Assembly: GCF_019654915.1 (NCBI RefSeq)
Contig: NZ_BPET01000012.1
Coordinates: 35,890-99,889, forward strand
From: Shewanella sp. MBTL60-007
GTDB lineage: Bacteria > Pseudomonadota > Gammaproteobacteria > Enterobacterales > Shewanellaceae
Length of the DNA stretch: 64,000 bases
Direction of reading: 5' to 3'
Within the stretch, counting starts at the first letter, position 1, and each line of letters opens with the position of its first letter. The notes beneath the pieces are model-generated. The model made no database searches and was not told the origin of the DNA. It saw only the letters and a program-made list of their open reading frames with translations. A program made the translations under genes and the position numbers. Below, piece by piece: positions 36,880 through 47,091 of the stretch.

Positions 36880-36914
36880 TACTGTTAAACACTTACCTGT
36901 AAGCACTAAATAAT

Positions 36915-36956
36915 AAAAAAGCCGTTGGCGTATTTAACTACGCTAACGGCTTTTTA
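36915..36956. terminator. Bidirectional terminator between receptor and lgt
   Basis: GCCGTTGGCGTA (36921-36932) pairs with TACGCTAACGGC (36939-36950), one G-U pair, flanked by A and T runs; convergent genes share it. Confidence 0.9.
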
Positions 36957-36973
36957 TTGCAGCTCTGCAGTGA

Positions 36974-37759
36974 TTAACTTTTAGCTTTACGCAGATAAGG
37001 CATGGCAAGTAACGCCACACCGACAATTAAGAATGGAATGCTTAACAGCTGGCCAGCACTGAAGGTCCAGGTATCGGCGTAAACAGCTTGCTTAACCTTC
37101 ACCATCTCAATCAGGAAACGAGAGCTAAATACTAACACTAGGAATAAGCCGAAGATGGCACCGTGCTTGAGCTTCATATCGGTGAGCTTGTATATCGCCC
37201 ATAGCAATACAAAAATCAACAAATAAGCAATGGCTTCATATAACTGCGCTGGATGACGCGGCAACATATCGACACGTTCAAACACTATCGCCCAAGGCAC
37301 AGTGCTTGGTAAACCTAAGATTTCTGAGTTTACAAAGTTAGCCATACGCACAAAGAAGCCAAAAATCGCCGTGGCAATCGCTAAGCGATCAAGTAAAAAT
37401 AAGAAAGGTAATTTCACCTGACGCTGATAGTAATACAGGGCTAAAATTGCACCTAGACCACCACCATGACTGGCTAAACCACCTTCCCATATAGCAAAAA
37501 TCTTCAATGGATGACTAAAGTAATAAGCTGGATCATAGAAAAGACAGTGCGCCAGACGTGCACCGACAATAATCCCCACCACGCAGTACATCAAAAGGTT
37601 GTCTAACGACTCGACCGGTAAACTCTCTTTAATATAAATGCGTTTCATCACCTGAAAGCCTGACGCAATCGCCAGCGCAAACAAGATCCCGTACCAATGT
37701 ACTTTTAACCCCATTACGTCTATCGCGACGGGGTCAATATTCCAAATAAAATGCTCCAA
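36974..37759 (-). CDS. lgt: Prolipoprotein diacylglyceryl transferase
   Basis: Adds diacylglycerol to the lipobox Cys of prolipoproteins at the inner membrane, the first step of lipoprotein maturation. 261 residues with about seven helices, close to the 270-290 family norm. Conserved blocks: WYGILFALAI, GARLAHCLFYDP, WEGGLASHGGGLGA, the Lgt signature in FVRMANFVNSEILG (usually R-x-G-N-F, here R-M-A-N-F) and PRHPAQLYEA with the essential His and Tyr. It is divergent from pyrB across 281 bp. The lpp-like gene at 46.6 kb encodes one of its expected substrates. Confidence 0.95.
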   Translation of the reverse strand: MEHFIWNIDPVAIDVMGLKVHWYGILFALAIASGFQVMKRIYIKESLPVESLDNLLMYCVVGIIVGARLAHCLFYDPAYYFSHPLKIFAIWEGGLASHGGGLGAILALYYYQRQVKLPFLFLLDRLAIATAIFGFFVRMANFVNSEILGLPSTVPWAIVFERVDMLPRHPAQLYEAIAYLLIFVLLWAIYKLTDMKLKHGAIFGLFLVLVFSSRFLIEMVKVKQAVYADTWTFSAGQLLSIPFLIVGVALLAMPYLRKAKS

Positions 37760-37936
37760 ACTAAGCCTTCCAAATCGGTTGTTTTGAATCGAAAATATGA
37801 TAACTCAAGGGCTGTTTTACGCTTCAGTCAGCCTTTTGGCAAGGTTTTAGCGAAATTTGCGGCAACAGAATGTTTCAGTCCTCACCTATAAGTCAAAAAT
37901 CTGGATGATTTAATCCAATGTTCTGTACTTGTTATA

Positions 37937-37965
37937 TTTATCTGCCCATTAGATTCTGCTATAGT
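37937..37965 (+). promoter_or_regulatory. Extended -10 promoter ahead of pyrB
   Basis: TGC plus TATAGT (-10 at 37960-37965) with a weak -35 TTTATC (37937-37942) at 17 bp. The TGn extension can compensate for the poor -35. Confidence 0.5.
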
Positions 37966-38040
37966 GCCGCCTCAGCCACCCTACATAAACTTGGGCTATA
38001 GCAAAGCTATTCGCCCCTCAGAAATTGGAAATAAAGGCTG

Positions 38041-39060
38041 ATGACTCAGTTTCAAGGTTCGCACATCCTGTCGGTAAACCAACTTGACTTGGAAGCCGTT
38101 CAAACCGTTTTCTCCGTTGCTACCCGCATGACCCCTTATGCTTTAAGACAAAAACGTACCACAGTGTTAGATGGTGCCGTTTTGGGTAACCTATTTTTCG
38201 AGCCTAGCACCCGTACTCGCGTCAGCTTTGCCAGTGCCTTTAGTTTACTGGGCGGCCGAGTTAACGAAACCGTTGGCATGGCGTCATCTTCGCTATCAAA
38301 AGGCGAGTCACTTTACGACACAGCTCGCGTACTATCGAGCTACTCAGATGTGATAGCTATGCGTCATCCAGAATCTTTCTCAGTGCGTGACTTTGCCAAA
38401 GGCAGCCGTGTACCAGTAATCAATGGCGGCGATGGTGCAAACGAGCATCCAACTCAGGCTTTACTCGACTTATTCACCATCCAAAAAGAGCTGGCAGCCG
38501 GTGGCCGTGATATTAGCGGTATGAATATCGCCATGGTGGGCGATTTAAAATTTGGCCGCACCGTACATTCGCTTTCTCGCCTGTTATGCATGTATAAAGA
38601 TGTCAGCTTCACACTCGTATCACCAAAAGAGTTGGCAATGCCTGACTCTGTGATCAGTGACATTGAAAATGCTGGCCATAAGATCACAATAACAGATCAA
38701 CTTGAAGGCAATTTAGATCGCGCTGATATACTCTATCTGACGCGTATTCAAGAAGAACGCTTCCCCTCTCAAGAAGAAGCGAACAAATACCGAGGTAAGT
38801 TCCGTTTAAACCAAAGTATTTATACACAGCATTGCAAGTCAAACACAGTGATCATGCATCCGCTGCCACGAGACTCCCGTGAGCAAGCAAATGAATTGGA
38901 TAATGATCTTAACGACCATCCAAATCTGGCTATCTTCAGACAAGCCGATAATGGTCTGTTGATCCGCATGGCACTGTTTGCACTGACGTTAGGTGTTGAC
39001 TCTCAACTTGAGCAATACGAACGTCCTGTTAATTGGTATTCACGAAAAGCTGATCTCTAG
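38041..39060 (+). CDS. pyrB: Aspartate carbamoyltransferase catalytic chain
   Basis: Condenses carbamoyl phosphate and aspartate in pyrimidine synthesis. 339 residues, slightly longer than the E. coli chain (311). The carbamoyl-phosphate loop FFEPSTRTRVSF is near residue 57, GGDGANEHPTQALLDLFTI near 140, MVGDLKFGRTVHSLSRLL near 173 and MHPLPRDSREQ near 270. No pyrI regulatory gene follows, unlike enterobacterial pyrBI, so this chain acts without that partner here or pyrI is elsewhere. AAAGG precedes the ATG. hemL follows 26 bp later, with its own AAGGA site. Confidence 0.95.
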   Translation: MTQFQGSHILSVNQLDLEAVQTVFSVATRMTPYALRQKRTTVLDGAVLGNLFFEPSTRTRVSFASAFSLLGGRVNETVGMASSSLSKGESLYDTARVLSSYSDVIAMRHPESFSVRDFAKGSRVPVINGGDGANEHPTQALLDLFTIQKELAAGGRDISGMNIAMVGDLKFGRTVHSLSRLLCMYKDVSFTLVSPKELAMPDSVISDIENAGHKITITDQLEGNLDRADILYLTRIQEERFPSQEEANKYRGKFRLNQSIYTQHCKSNTVIMHPLPRDSREQANELDNDLNDHPNLAIFRQADNGLLIRMALFALTLGVDSQLEQYERPVNWYSRKADL

Positions 39061-39086
39061 GTCGGCTACAAATTTAAGGATTAAAA

Positions 39087-40376
39087 ATGACTCGTTCTGA
39101 CGAACTATTTGAACAAGCTAAAAAGACCATCCCAGGTGGCGTTAACTCTCCAGTACGTGCATTTTCTGGTGTGGGCGGATCACCACGCTTTATCGAAAAA
39201 GCTGACGGCGCTTATATCTTCGATGCCGATGGCAAGAAATATATCGACTATGTAGGCTCTTGGGGCCCAATGATTTTAGGCCACAACCACCCAAAAATTC
39301 GTGAAGCGGTGTTAAAAGCTGTAGAAAATGGTCTATCTTTTGGCGCACCAACAGAACTTGAAGTCACTATGGCTGAAAAAGTTATCGAAATGGTTCCATC
39401 AATGGAACAAGTTCGTATGGTGAGTTCAGGTACCGAAGCGACCATGAGCGCAATTCGTTTGGCACGTGGCTTCACTAACCGTGACAAAATTCTTAAGTTT
39501 GAAGGCTGCTACCACGGCCACGCTGACTGCTTGCTTGTTAAAGCAGGTTCTGGTGCACTAACACTTGGCCAGCCAAGCTCTCCAGGTATTCCTGAAGATT
39601 TCGCTAAGCACACGCTAACAGCAACCTACAATGACTTAGATTCTGTTAAGGCTATCTTCGAGCAATACCCAGAAGAGATCTCTTGTATCATCATCGAGCC
39701 AGTTGCTGGCAACATGAACTGTATTCCGCCAATTGACGGTTTCTTACAAGGCCTACGTGCTATCTGTGATCAGTACGGCGCACTAATGATTATCGACGAA
39801 GTGATGACAGGTTTCCGCGTATCTAAGAGCGGCGCACAGGGTCACTACGGCGTAACACCAGATCTGACGACACTAGGCAAAGTTATCGGCGGCGGTATGC
39901 CAGTGGGTGCTTTCGGTGGTCGCAAAGATGTGATGCAGTTTATTGCGCCAACAGGTCCTGTTTACCAAGCAGGTACGCTTTCTGGTAACCCGATTGCCAT
40001 GTCTGCAGGTCTTGCACAGATGGAAGCCCTTTGTGAAGAAGGCGTATATGAGCAGCTAGCCGCTAAGACTCAATACATCGCAGAAGGCTTCAAAGCAGCA
40101 GCTAACAAGCACGGCATTCCAATGGCTATCAACTACGTTGGTGGCATGTTCGGTTTCTTCTTCACAAGCGAAGAGACGGTAACCAACTTTGCTCAAGTGA
40201 CTAAGTGTGATACAGCACTATTTGCTGAGTTCTACCACATGATGCTAGATGAGGGTGTTTACCTTGCTCCTAGCGCTTATGAAGCAGGTTTCCTATCACT
40301 TGCTCACGGTGAAGAAGAGCTTGAAGCAACACTTGCTGCAGCGGATCGCGTATTTGCTAAGCTTGCTAAGGCTTAA
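39087..40376 (+). CDS. hemL: Glutamate-1-semialdehyde 2,1-aminomutase
   Basis: PLP enzyme that makes 5-aminolaevulinate from glutamate-1-semialdehyde, first committed step of tetrapyrrole synthesis in this group. 429 residues, the usual length. [19 protein letters not shown] opens the protein, [19 protein letters not shown] binds PLP phosphate, [12 protein letters not shown] carries the cofactor Asp, and the Schiff-base Lys lies in [18 protein letters not shown]. Haem demand is high in a cytochrome-rich organism such as this. It lies 26 bp behind pyrB and ends in a terminator. Confidence 0.97.
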   Translation: MTRSDELFEQAKKTIPGGVNSPVRAFSGVGGSPRFIEKADGAYIFDADGKKYIDYVGSWGPMILGHNHPKIREAVLKAVENGLSFGAPTELEVTMAEKVIEMVPSMEQVRMVSSGTEATMSAIRLARGFTNRDKILKFEGCYHGHADCLLVKAGSGALTLGQPSSPGIPEDFAKHTLTATYNDLDSVKAIFEQYPEEISCIIIEPVAGNMNCIPPIDGFLQGLRAICDQYGALMIIDEVMTGFRVSKSGAQGHYGVTPDLTTLGKVIGGGMPVGAFGGRKDVMQFIAPTGPVYQAGTLSGNPIAMSAGLAQMEALCEEGVYEQLAAKTQYIAEGFKAAANKHGIPMAINYVGGMFGFFFTSEETVTNFAQVTKCDTALFAEFYHMMLDEGVYLAPSAYEAGFLSLAHGEEELEATLAAADRVFAKLAKA

Positions 40377-40420
40377 TTACGTTTAACGCAATTGCCTTAA
40401 AACGTAATAACTAAAACATT

Positions 40421-40449
40421 AAAGGAACACTAACTAGTGTTCCTTTTTT
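40421..40449 (+). terminator. Terminator after hemL
   Basis: AAAGGAACACTA pairs with TAGTGTTCCTTT (40421-40432, 40435-40446), followed by more T. Confidence 0.88.
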
Positions 40450-40712
40450 ATATCTGCTTCCACTCAAAGCGCAATTTGCTCATTAACAACCAAACCTTCT
40501 TCGCTTAGTTATTTTCTGCTTTATGCTTAATTCGCTAGTAAGTTCTATAAAATTAGTAAAAGCTTAACCTAATAAGTATTAAAAACTAATAAGACAAATC
40601 AATTCAGATAAAGTATCTGCACCACACACACTAAAGCAGCTTTAAATCACACTTCTACACAAAATTAGACATAGTTAACAGTTGTGACAAACCCATCTCT
40701 GTGGTTTCATGT

Positions 40713-40784
40713 TGCCGCCCAACCTTAAAATAACCTTAATTTGGCGACTGAGTTGGGGTTAAGTACGCCATAACATCAGCTATG
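40713..40784 (+). promoter_or_regulatory. Leader with alternative pairings ahead of nhaD
   Basis: GGCGACT (40743-40749) can pair with AGTACGCC (40762-40769, one bulge), and CATA (40769-40772) with TATG (40781-40784). CCCAAC (40718-40723) is complementary to GTTGGG (40752-40757) in the loop of the first hairpin, allowing a pseudoknot or an alternative fold. The nhaD ATG is 12 bases further on. The rest of the 419-bp gap (40450-40712) shows nothing I can assign. I could not match a known Na+ riboswitch. Confidence 0.3.
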
Positions 40785-40795
40785 TGAGTTAACCT

Positions 40796-42043
40796 ATGTT
40801 GTACGCATTTTTGATTTCACTCGCGGTACTGGCGTTACTCAGTATTGTGTTTGAAGAGATCACCCACCTCAATAAAGCCAAAACCACTCTGTTCTTTGGT
40901 TGTATCTCTTGGATCACTCTGTTTATGGCTGCAGGCGATCCTAGTCACGAAAAAATTGTTGAACACCAACTTAATGAAAACCTGTTAGAAATCGCAACCC
41001 TATGGCTATTTCTAATGTCCACCATGACCTTTGTTGCATACCTCAACGCCAAAGGCATGATCCAGATCTTAGTGCAGAAGCTCTTCCCCCAAAGGGTGTC
41101 TGTACGCATGCTGATGCTTCAAGTTGCCCTGTTTTCCCTTGTACTGTCCGCGATTTGCGACAATGTTACTGCCACCTTAGTCTCCCTCGGGCTACTAACA
41201 ACCTTCAAGCTTGAATCCCATATACGGCGCCGCATGGCAGTACTGATTATCTTTGCCGTCAACTCCGGCGGCGTAGCGTTAATTACTGGGGATGTCACCA
41301 CCTTGATGATCTTCTTAGGCGGCCATGTAGACATGTCTGAACTACTGATGCTATTTGTTCCAGCAGCATTTAGCGTGATGTTGCTTGCTGTGCTGTTCTC
41401 ACTAAAAACCGAAGGTGAAGTCTATACCGCGTCAATAAAGAAAAGCGTCCGCCCCATCGATATGGTCATTGCGCTCATCTTCTTTAGCACTATCGTCATG
41501 ACGATGGCGCTTAATATCTTATTTGGTATTCCACCTGTGTTAACCTTCTTAACAGGGTTGTCGGTCATGTTTTTGGTGGGACACACCTCAAGGACAAACC
41601 AAGAGGAGTTGCAAATCCTGGAATATATCCGCCAGGTTGAGTATGACACCCTGCTATTCTTCCTCGGTATTTTGCTGCTTGTAGGTATGCTAAAGGAGAT
41701 CGGCACCTTAGACTTATTGACTCAAGTCTATTCTCAGTTTGACCCCAATATATCGAACTTTGTCAGTGGTATGGGATCTGCAATTTTAGACAATGTGCCA
41801 TTAACTGCGGCACTGCTTAAAGCTGAGCCAGCACTAAATACTGCACAATGGCTAGGACTCACTTACGCCGTTGGCGTTGGAGGCTCATTATTAGTCATCG
41901 GCTCTGCCGCTGGCATTATCGCCATGAGTAAAGTTAGCGAGATCACCTTTGTAAGCTATCTTAAATACGTTCCCGCACTAACCCTTTGCTATAGCTTAGG
42001 ATACGGTTTGACCCTGCTATTAGCTTACCACTTTTACAATTAG
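40796..42043 (+). CDS. nhaD: NhaD-type Na+/H+ antiporter
   Basis: Exports sodium against protons at the inner membrane and helps pH and salt tolerance in marine bacteria. 415 residues with about twelve helices of the arsenite/ion-transporter superfamily. Motifs typical of NhaD are visible: an early FEEITHLNKAKTTLFFGC, the SAICDNVTATLVSLGLL segment with an intramembrane Asp-Asn, VNSGGVALITGDVTTLMIFL near residue 158, and the repeat-related GMGSAILDNVPLTAALL near 325 with the second Asp-Asn pair. It has its own leader and terminator. Confidence 0.9.
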   Translation: MLYAFLISLAVLALLSIVFEEITHLNKAKTTLFFGCISWITLFMAAGDPSHEKIVEHQLNENLLEIATLWLFLMSTMTFVAYLNAKGMIQILVQKLFPQRVSVRMLMLQVALFSLVLSAICDNVTATLVSLGLLTTFKLESHIRRRMAVLIIFAVNSGGVALITGDVTTLMIFLGGHVDMSELLMLFVPAAFSVMLLAVLFSLKTEGEVYTASIKKSVRPIDMVIALIFFSTIVMTMALNILFGIPPVLTFLTGLSVMFLVGHTSRTNQEELQILEYIRQVEYDTLLFFLGILLLVGMLKEIGTLDLLTQVYSQFDPNISNFVSGMGSAILDNVPLTAALLKAEPALNTAQWLGLTYAVGVGGSLLVIGSAAGIIAMSKVSEITFVSYLKYVPALTLCYSLGYGLTLLLAYHFYN

Positions 42044-42057
42044 CATAACCATGACAC

Positions 42058-42089
42058 AAAAAAGGCCTAACACAGAGTTAGGCCTTTTC
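42058..42089 (+). terminator. Terminator between nhaD and gspB
   Basis: AAAAGGCCTAAC pairs with GTTAGGCCTTTT around a 5-base loop; A and T runs on both sides make it usable by both convergent genes. Confidence 0.9.
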
Positions 42090-42120
42090 TAGACTGACAT
42101 AGATTTTAATTAATGCTCAA

Positions 42121-43173
42121 TTAAATCGCTGGTACTTTAAACTCTGTCCCTTGAATTGCTAACACTACGTCTCGAGGCCGTATCTCAACGATTGTCAGCT
42201 TACCCTGAATGCTATCGCCCTCTTGCAGCTCGGCTCCATCGACATTAAGCCAACGATTATCTGGCGCACTCGAATAGACATGGGCATTGATATTAAACTC
42301 GGGGACTTGTAATTGTAGCCCCGCTGGCAGCTGACCATATTTGGGGATATCATCCGACTTTGGTGTAGTAGGAATGGGATCAAGCTTTGGCTCTGTCACT
42401 GGGGTCGCCACCGCATTGTCACGCTCAACATCCTTAAGAGCTGCCTCAAATGCCGCTAATAGATTATTGTTTACCGCTGGCTCCGAGCTTTTTAAGCCTA
42501 CATCGTTAGCGGCATCTTCGACCTGTTCCTTGAGCGATTCAAGCAGATCCTCACCACGCTGGTTGCTATTGGCACCGAGAATAATTGGCTCACTATCGCT
42601 TGTCACTCGGCTCTTATTTGAGGCGGGGTTAGAAGCTGGCTCATGATTATTCTCAACACTGTTATTCTCAACATTTCGTTGCGCCTTCAACACCGCGGCC
42701 ATCAGATCATTAGACTCCTCTGACGCTGCACTGTTTACCAACGGCTGTGAAGTGGAAACCATTACCGGTTGAGTTACCGCCATAGGTTTAGCGATTGGCA
42801 GTACAACCTTTCCTGCAAGACGGATCTCGGGCACCGACTCTGGTGTTGAGTCAGCTTCTTGCTGACTCATTTGTTGGGCTGTTTCTTGTTTCGCGAACTC
42901 GTGCTGATTAGGCGTCGGATTAGCACTAGAGTTAACACTCGTCGCTTCCCAAAGTCCGTTCCCCCCTTTCGACTCCGGGTACAAGACCTTACTCAAAAGC
43001 CAGGCGGCTAAGACGGTCAACAGTAGTAGCGAGACAACACCCGCGGCATATTTAAGCCCTTTTCCACTGTCTTGCTTCGCCCTATATTGCGCCCTCGGAG
43101 TCAACACCACGTCATGGGTTATCCCTTGAGATTGCTGTTTATCTCGCGTCACAGCATCGAGTAAAATCGACAT
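42121..43173 (-). CDS. gspB: GspB/ExeB-like type II secretion assembly protein
   Basis: 350 residues. A short cytosolic N-terminus, one membrane helix near 43-64 (AAGVVSLLLLTVLAAWLLSKVLYP), a long Gln/Ser/Asn-rich periplasmic linker, and a C-terminal domain with YSSAPDNRWLNVDGAELQEGD and VEIRPRDVVLAIQGTEFKVPA that fits the GspB family. With ExeA it helps the type II secretin cross the peptidoglycan and assemble in the outer membrane. Its ATG overlaps the exeA stop by one base. The core gsp operon is not in this window, as is normal for exeAB. Confidence 0.88.
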   Translation of the reverse strand: MSILLDAVTRDKQQSQGITHDVVLTPRAQYRAKQDSGKGLKYAAGVVSLLLLTVLAAWLLSKVLYPESKGGNGLWEATSVNSSANPTPNQHEFAKQETAQQMSQQEADSTPESVPEIRLAGKVVLPIAKPMAVTQPVMVSTSQPLVNSAASEESNDLMAAVLKAQRNVENNSVENNHEPASNPASNKSRVTSDSEPIILGANSNQRGEDLLESLKEQVEDAANDVGLKSSEPAVNNNLLAAFEAALKDVERDNAVATPVTEPKLDPIPTTPKSDDIPKYGQLPAGLQLQVPEFNINAHVYSSAPDNRWLNVDGAELQEGDSIQGKLTIVEIRPRDVVLAIQGTEFKVPAI

Positions 43174-44786
43174 TAATACAACCTCTTGCTTTGACCGAGT
43201 CGCGGCCCAGCATCACTTAAATACAGATTAAGCTGCACAAGTGTTTGGCTGCCTGCAATACCATCGGCGGTCAAACCATGTTGACGCTGAAACGCCTTTA
43301 AGTTCTGCTCCAGTTCAGGGTCAAAGTAATCAACCAGTCTCGGCGCTCTGTCATCAATACGCGCTAGGCTGTTTTCTAGCCACTGGAGCTGAGCTTGATT
43401 AGCCGATTGTCCAATCTCCTTTGGCTGATTTTGAGGTGCCTGCCAGAGAAGTTCAAAGGTTCCGGTAAAGTGGCGGGTAAACCAATCTCGACTCACCCAA
43501 AGCTGCTGCTCATTAAGCTGTAGCAAAATTTGCTCGCCCTGACGTGACACCACAGTGCCATAGAAGGCTTGATCCTTATCATCGACCAGATAGACAACAG
43601 CAGGATAGTTAAGGCGCACTAAAGAGTGCCAATTGCCCTGCTGCTGAAAACAATCAAGCCCCTGCTGTTTAGCCGACTGACACGCTGTCAATCCTATATA
43701 GGGCACCTTGCCCCATAAGCCTAAAATACTGGCGTAGGCGCTGTCGATATCACGGCTCTGGGAGATAGCCCCATGGAGCACACGCTGACTGTTATTTAAA
43801 GCATTGCTGCTCGCATCTTGTTTTACCGTGTTCACAGAGGCAACGACAGGTGCAGGTGCTTTGACAGCAGCGGTATCCGCCGTGGTAGCCGATGGGCTAA
43901 ATAGATAAAACGCGATACCGAAGGTAGCAAGCAGCGATGCCGCTATACTGGCTGGCAGCAACAGGCTCTTCTTCTCAGGCTCTTCCCCTAATACCTCTGC
44001 AGAGGCTAAACGCACCATCTTATTATCGATAGGTACTTTTGACTGCGCATAACTGGCCATCAAAGCGCGCTCACACAACAGGTTAATCAATCTTGGAATA
44101 CCACCGCTATATTTATGTAACGCCTTAATCGCACTCTTATGAAACAGTGGCTCATGGCGGCCGGCGACCTGTAAACGATGCTGCACATACAGCGCCACCT
44201 CTTCAACCGTTAATGGCAGAAGATGATAACGAGCAGTGATGCGCTGGGCTAACTGGCGTAGCTCTTGCCTTTTAAGTAGTTGCTGCAATTCGGGTTGACC
44301 AATCAAGATGACCTGCAGCAACTTTTTAGTATCGGTTTCTAAATTAGTTAGTAGCCTTAACTGTTCGAGCACTTCGGCTCTTAAATGCTGTGCCTCATCG
44401 ATAATCAATACCGTATTGCGGCCTTTACTATGATTCTCAAGCAGGAACTTACTGATCAAGTCTGTCAGCTGCTTAAGGCTGGGCTCGTCACCATAAGAAA
44501 TCCCTAACTCATCACACAAGGTCGCCAGCAATTCTGACTCTGTTAATGACGGATTTAAGATAAATGCGGTATCGGTATTATCGGGGAGTTGTTTTAACAG
44601 GCAGCGAGAAACGGTGGTTTTCCCCGTCCCCACCTCACCAGTTAACAATACAAAGCCACCAGTTTCGCCCAAGCCATAAGTAAGATGTGCCAAAGCTTCT
44701 CTATGGCGATCACTCAAAAACAGATAATGAGGATTCGGTGCGATAGAAAACGGATTGTCATTTAATCCAAAGAAAGCCTTATACAT
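43173..44786 (-). CDS. exeA: ExeA/GspA-like AAA ATPase with peptidoglycan-binding domain
   Basis: 537 residues. The cytosolic AAA domain begins MYKAFFGLNDNPFSIAPNPHYLFLS and has Walker [14 protein letters not shown] near 50, Walker B VLIIDEAQH near 126 and an arginine-rich sensor region. A membrane helix follows near 272-292 (SLLLPASIAASLLATFGIAFYLF). The periplasmic part includes a papain-like-fold segment and a C-terminal peptidoglycan-binding domain (FDPELEQNLKAFQRQHGLTADGIAGSQTLVQL). This is the ExeA plan: ATP-driven local wall remodelling for secretin insertion. It overlaps gspB by one base. Confidence 0.92.
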   Translation of the reverse strand: MYKAFFGLNDNPFSIAPNPHYLFLSDRHREALAHLTYGLGETGGFVLLTGEVGTGKTTVSRCLLKQLPDNTDTAFILNPSLTESELLATLCDELGISYGDEPSLKQLTDLISKFLLENHSKGRNTVLIIDEAQHLRAEVLEQLRLLTNLETDTKKLLQVILIGQPELQQLLKRQELRQLAQRITARYHLLPLTVEEVALYVQHRLQVAGRHEPLFHKSAIKALHKYSGGIPRLINLLCERALMASYAQSKVPIDNKMVRLASAEVLGEEPEKKSLLLPASIAASLLATFGIAFYLFSPSATTADTAAVKAPAPVVASVNTVKQDASSNALNNSQRVLHGAISQSRDIDSAYASILGLWGKVPYIGLTACQSAKQQGLDCFQQQGNWHSLVRLNYPAVVYLVDDKDQAFYGTVVSRQGEQILLQLNEQQLWVSRDWFTRHFTGTFELLWQAPQNQPKEIGQSANQAQLQWLENSLARIDDRAPRLVDYFDPELEQNLKAFQRQHGLTADGIAGSQTLVQLNLYLSDAGPRLGQSKRLY

Positions 44787-45168
44787 GCGAGCTTTTATCC
44801 TTTTAAAACCATGTTGAACTAACGCCTACAGAGCAGAAACTCTTATGCACTATAAATACACACGCAACGAGTGTTTATATTACCTTGATGCGCCAGTCGA
44901 TGCCTTTCAATTTTCGTGGATGGACAAAACGGTTCCGTTTCGGCCCAAACCTCGGCATAAATCTAGAATTAAGACTCACGTTAAAGCCAAGGGCAATGCT
45001 TGTCAAAACTTGCTTTAACTTATTCTACTAAAGTAAGCCCAATATCAAATTGATCGCGATATATTACTATCTGTACCCAAGTCCTGAGTATGAGAACATC
45101 TAACAATTCACTTAGGAGACAATGGAATCATGCTACACTCGCCGTTAAGTTATTAAGTGAGAAATCTT
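44787..45168. other. Intergenic region between divergent exeA and cca
   Basis: About 380 bp. Apart from a small inverted repeat, AAACGG-TT-CCGTTT near 44929-44942, I see no assignable element. It must hold two divergent promoters. Confidence 0.4.
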
Positions 45169-46407
45169 GTGAAAATTTACCTTGTTGGCGGCGCCGTCCG
45201 CGATAAATTACTCAACCTTCCAGTAAAAGATCACGACTATATGGTCGTAGGTGCAACACCAGAGCAGATGCTCGCTCTTGGTTATAATCAGGTTGGTAAG
45301 GATTTCCCGGTATTTTTACACCCCAAAACCAGCCAAGAGTATGCGCTCGCACGTACCGAACGAAAAACCGCGGCGGGTTATGGTGGCTTTAGTGTCGATG
45401 CGGCGCCAACCGTTACCCTTGAGCAAGATCTAATGCGCCGAGATTTAACTATCAACGCTATAGCTCAAGACGATGAGGGTAAACTTTGCGACCCTTATAA
45501 CGGCGTGGCAGATCTTGAAAAACACACCCTCAGACATGTCTCCGCTGCATTTATTGAAGACCCTTTACGAGTCCTGCGAGTGGCCCGCTTTGCTGCTCGT
45601 TTTCACAACCTAGGCTTTAGCATTGCACCGGAAACCATGACTTTAATGGCTAAGATAAGCCAAAGTGGCGAGCTTGAGGCTTTAACCGCTGAACGTGTCT
45701 ATTTAGAACTCGATAAGGCGCTTGCAACAGATGACCCACAAGTATTCTTTCAAGTATTAAGGGACTGTGGTGCGCTCGCAGTGTTATTTCCTGAAATTGA
45801 GGCACTATTTGGTGTTCCTCAGCCTGAGAAGTGGCATCCAGAAATCGATACTGGAGTTCATACCATGATGGTACTTAAGCAAGTTGCCAAGCTAACCGAT
45901 GATAACTCGGTACGCTTCGCTGCTTTGGTACATGATCTAGGTAAGGCATTAAGCCCTAAAGAGCACTTACCAAAACACCATGGTCATGGGCAAAAAGGCT
46001 TACCCTTAATTAAGTCCTTATGTGAGCGCTTTAGGGTACCCAATGAGTATCGTGACTTAGCGCTACTGGTCAGCGATCAACATCAAAACATCCACAAAGT
46101 GACCGAGCTTAGGGCTGATACTCTGATCAAACTGTTTGATAAAGCAGATTTTTGGCGTAAGCCTCACCGACTAGAACAACTACTCATCGCCTGTGAAGCC
46201 GACAGTAAAGGACGCACCGGACTCGAGTTAACCCCTTATCCCCAGGCTGATTACCTTAAGCAGTGCTTTGCCGCAGCGTCCGCTGTTGAAGTACAGGCTA
46301 TTATCGCACAAGGATATAAAGGCGCCGAGATCCGTGAGCAATTAGGTAAAGCGAGAACGGCTGCAGTACAGGTGATTAAAGGGTTACAAGCTAATAATGC
46401 CAGATAA
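45169..46407 (+). CDS. cca: CCA-adding tRNA nucleotidyltransferase with HD domain
   Basis: Builds and repairs the CCA end of tRNAs; the C-terminal HD domain adds phosphohydrolase activity, as in E. coli. 412 residues from the GTG at 45169, chosen because the protein then starts [14 protein letters not shown] as in the family; an earlier in-frame GTG at 45157 is possible. The nucleotidyltransferase signature [22 protein letters not shown] has the two metal Asp; [10 protein letters not shown] and [16 protein letters not shown] follow; the HD motif is in [21 protein letters not shown]. It stands alone. Confidence 0.93.
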   Translation: MKIYLVGGAVRDKLLNLPVKDHDYMVVGATPEQMLALGYNQVGKDFPVFLHPKTSQEYALARTERKTAAGYGGFSVDAAPTVTLEQDLMRRDLTINAIAQDDEGKLCDPYNGVADLEKHTLRHVSAAFIEDPLRVLRVARFAARFHNLGFSIAPETMTLMAKISQSGELEALTAERVYLELDKALATDDPQVFFQVLRDCGALAVLFPEIEALFGVPQPEKWHPEIDTGVHTMMVLKQVAKLTDDNSVRFAALVHDLGKALSPKEHLPKHHGHGQKGLPLIKSLCERFRVPNEYRDLALLVSDQHQNIHKVTELRADTLIKLFDKADFWRKPHRLEQLLIACEADSKGRTGLELTPYPQADYLKQCFAAASAVEVQAIIAQGYKGAEIREQLGKARTAAVQVIKGLQANNAR

Positions 46408-46623
46408 AAAACCTAAAAAAGTCGCATTTCTAGGCTAGTATTAGAGGTGTAATATTTTTGGATAATTTACACTTAGCTTGCAATTACTCAAATTTTCACC
46501 AAGTTATTCAGAGCTTAGCGTTAAAATCCATAGCAATAATTTTTAGCTGTGACATAATTAACCAGTTCAGTTGTAATGTGCAGCTGTGCTTATTTAAACC
46601 AACCTATATAAAGGGAATTCCCG

Positions 46624-46890
46624 ATGAATAAAAAAGTACTTATGATTGCTGGTGTAGCAATGACTGCCCTACTAGGTGGCTGTGCAAACACTACTGCTCT
46701 TGAAGAAAGCGTTGCAAACCTAGGTAACAAAGTTGACCAGCTTTCAGCTGAAGTTAGCTCTCTAAAATCAGATCACGCTAAAATGTCTGCAGACATCGAT
46801 GATGCAACTGCAGCAGCAGTAGCTGGCGTTGCTGAAGCAGAACGTGCTAACGCACGCATCGACAACATCGCTTCTTCTTACAAGAAGTAA
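46624..46890 (+). CDS. lpp: Lpp-like murein lipoprotein
   Basis: 88 residues. Signal peptide with lipobox LLGGC (Cys at 21), then a helical chain of heptads (LEESVANLGNKVDQLSAEVSSLKSDHAKM) forming a coiled coil, an Ala-rich segment, and the C-terminus IASSYKK. The terminal Lys is where Lpp is joined to peptidoglycan by L,D-transpeptidases. Such a transpeptidase is encoded next door on the opposite strand at 47.1 kb, which supports the reading. It differs from E. coli Lpp (78) mainly by an Ala-rich insertion. An AAGGGA site precedes the ATG. Confidence 0.85.
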   Translation: MNKKVLMIAGVAMTALLGGCANTTALEESVANLGNKVDQLSAEVSSLKSDHAKMSADIDDATAAAVAGVAEAERANARIDNIASSYKK

Positions 46891-47043
46891 TATTGTTTAG
46901 GAATTAAGCCTTATTCTATAACGGCTGACTCCCAAGGCTTGGTTTCGAGTATTGCACTTGACCAAGCCTTTAATTTATCCACTATATTCTGTTTCTCAGA
47001 CTCACTTTTCCCCCAAGCTTTTAAACCTTATCAAACTAAGACA

Positions 47044-47074
47044 ATAAAAAAGCGCCCTAATGGACGCCTTTATT
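47044..47074 (-). terminator. Terminator after the L,D-transpeptidase gene
   Basis: Read on the minus strand, AAAGGCGTCC pairs with GGGCGCTTTT (two G-U pairs, one more at the end) with an ATTA loop and a T run. Confidence 0.75.
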
Positions 47075-47091
47075 AAACAGTCAGCGACTGG

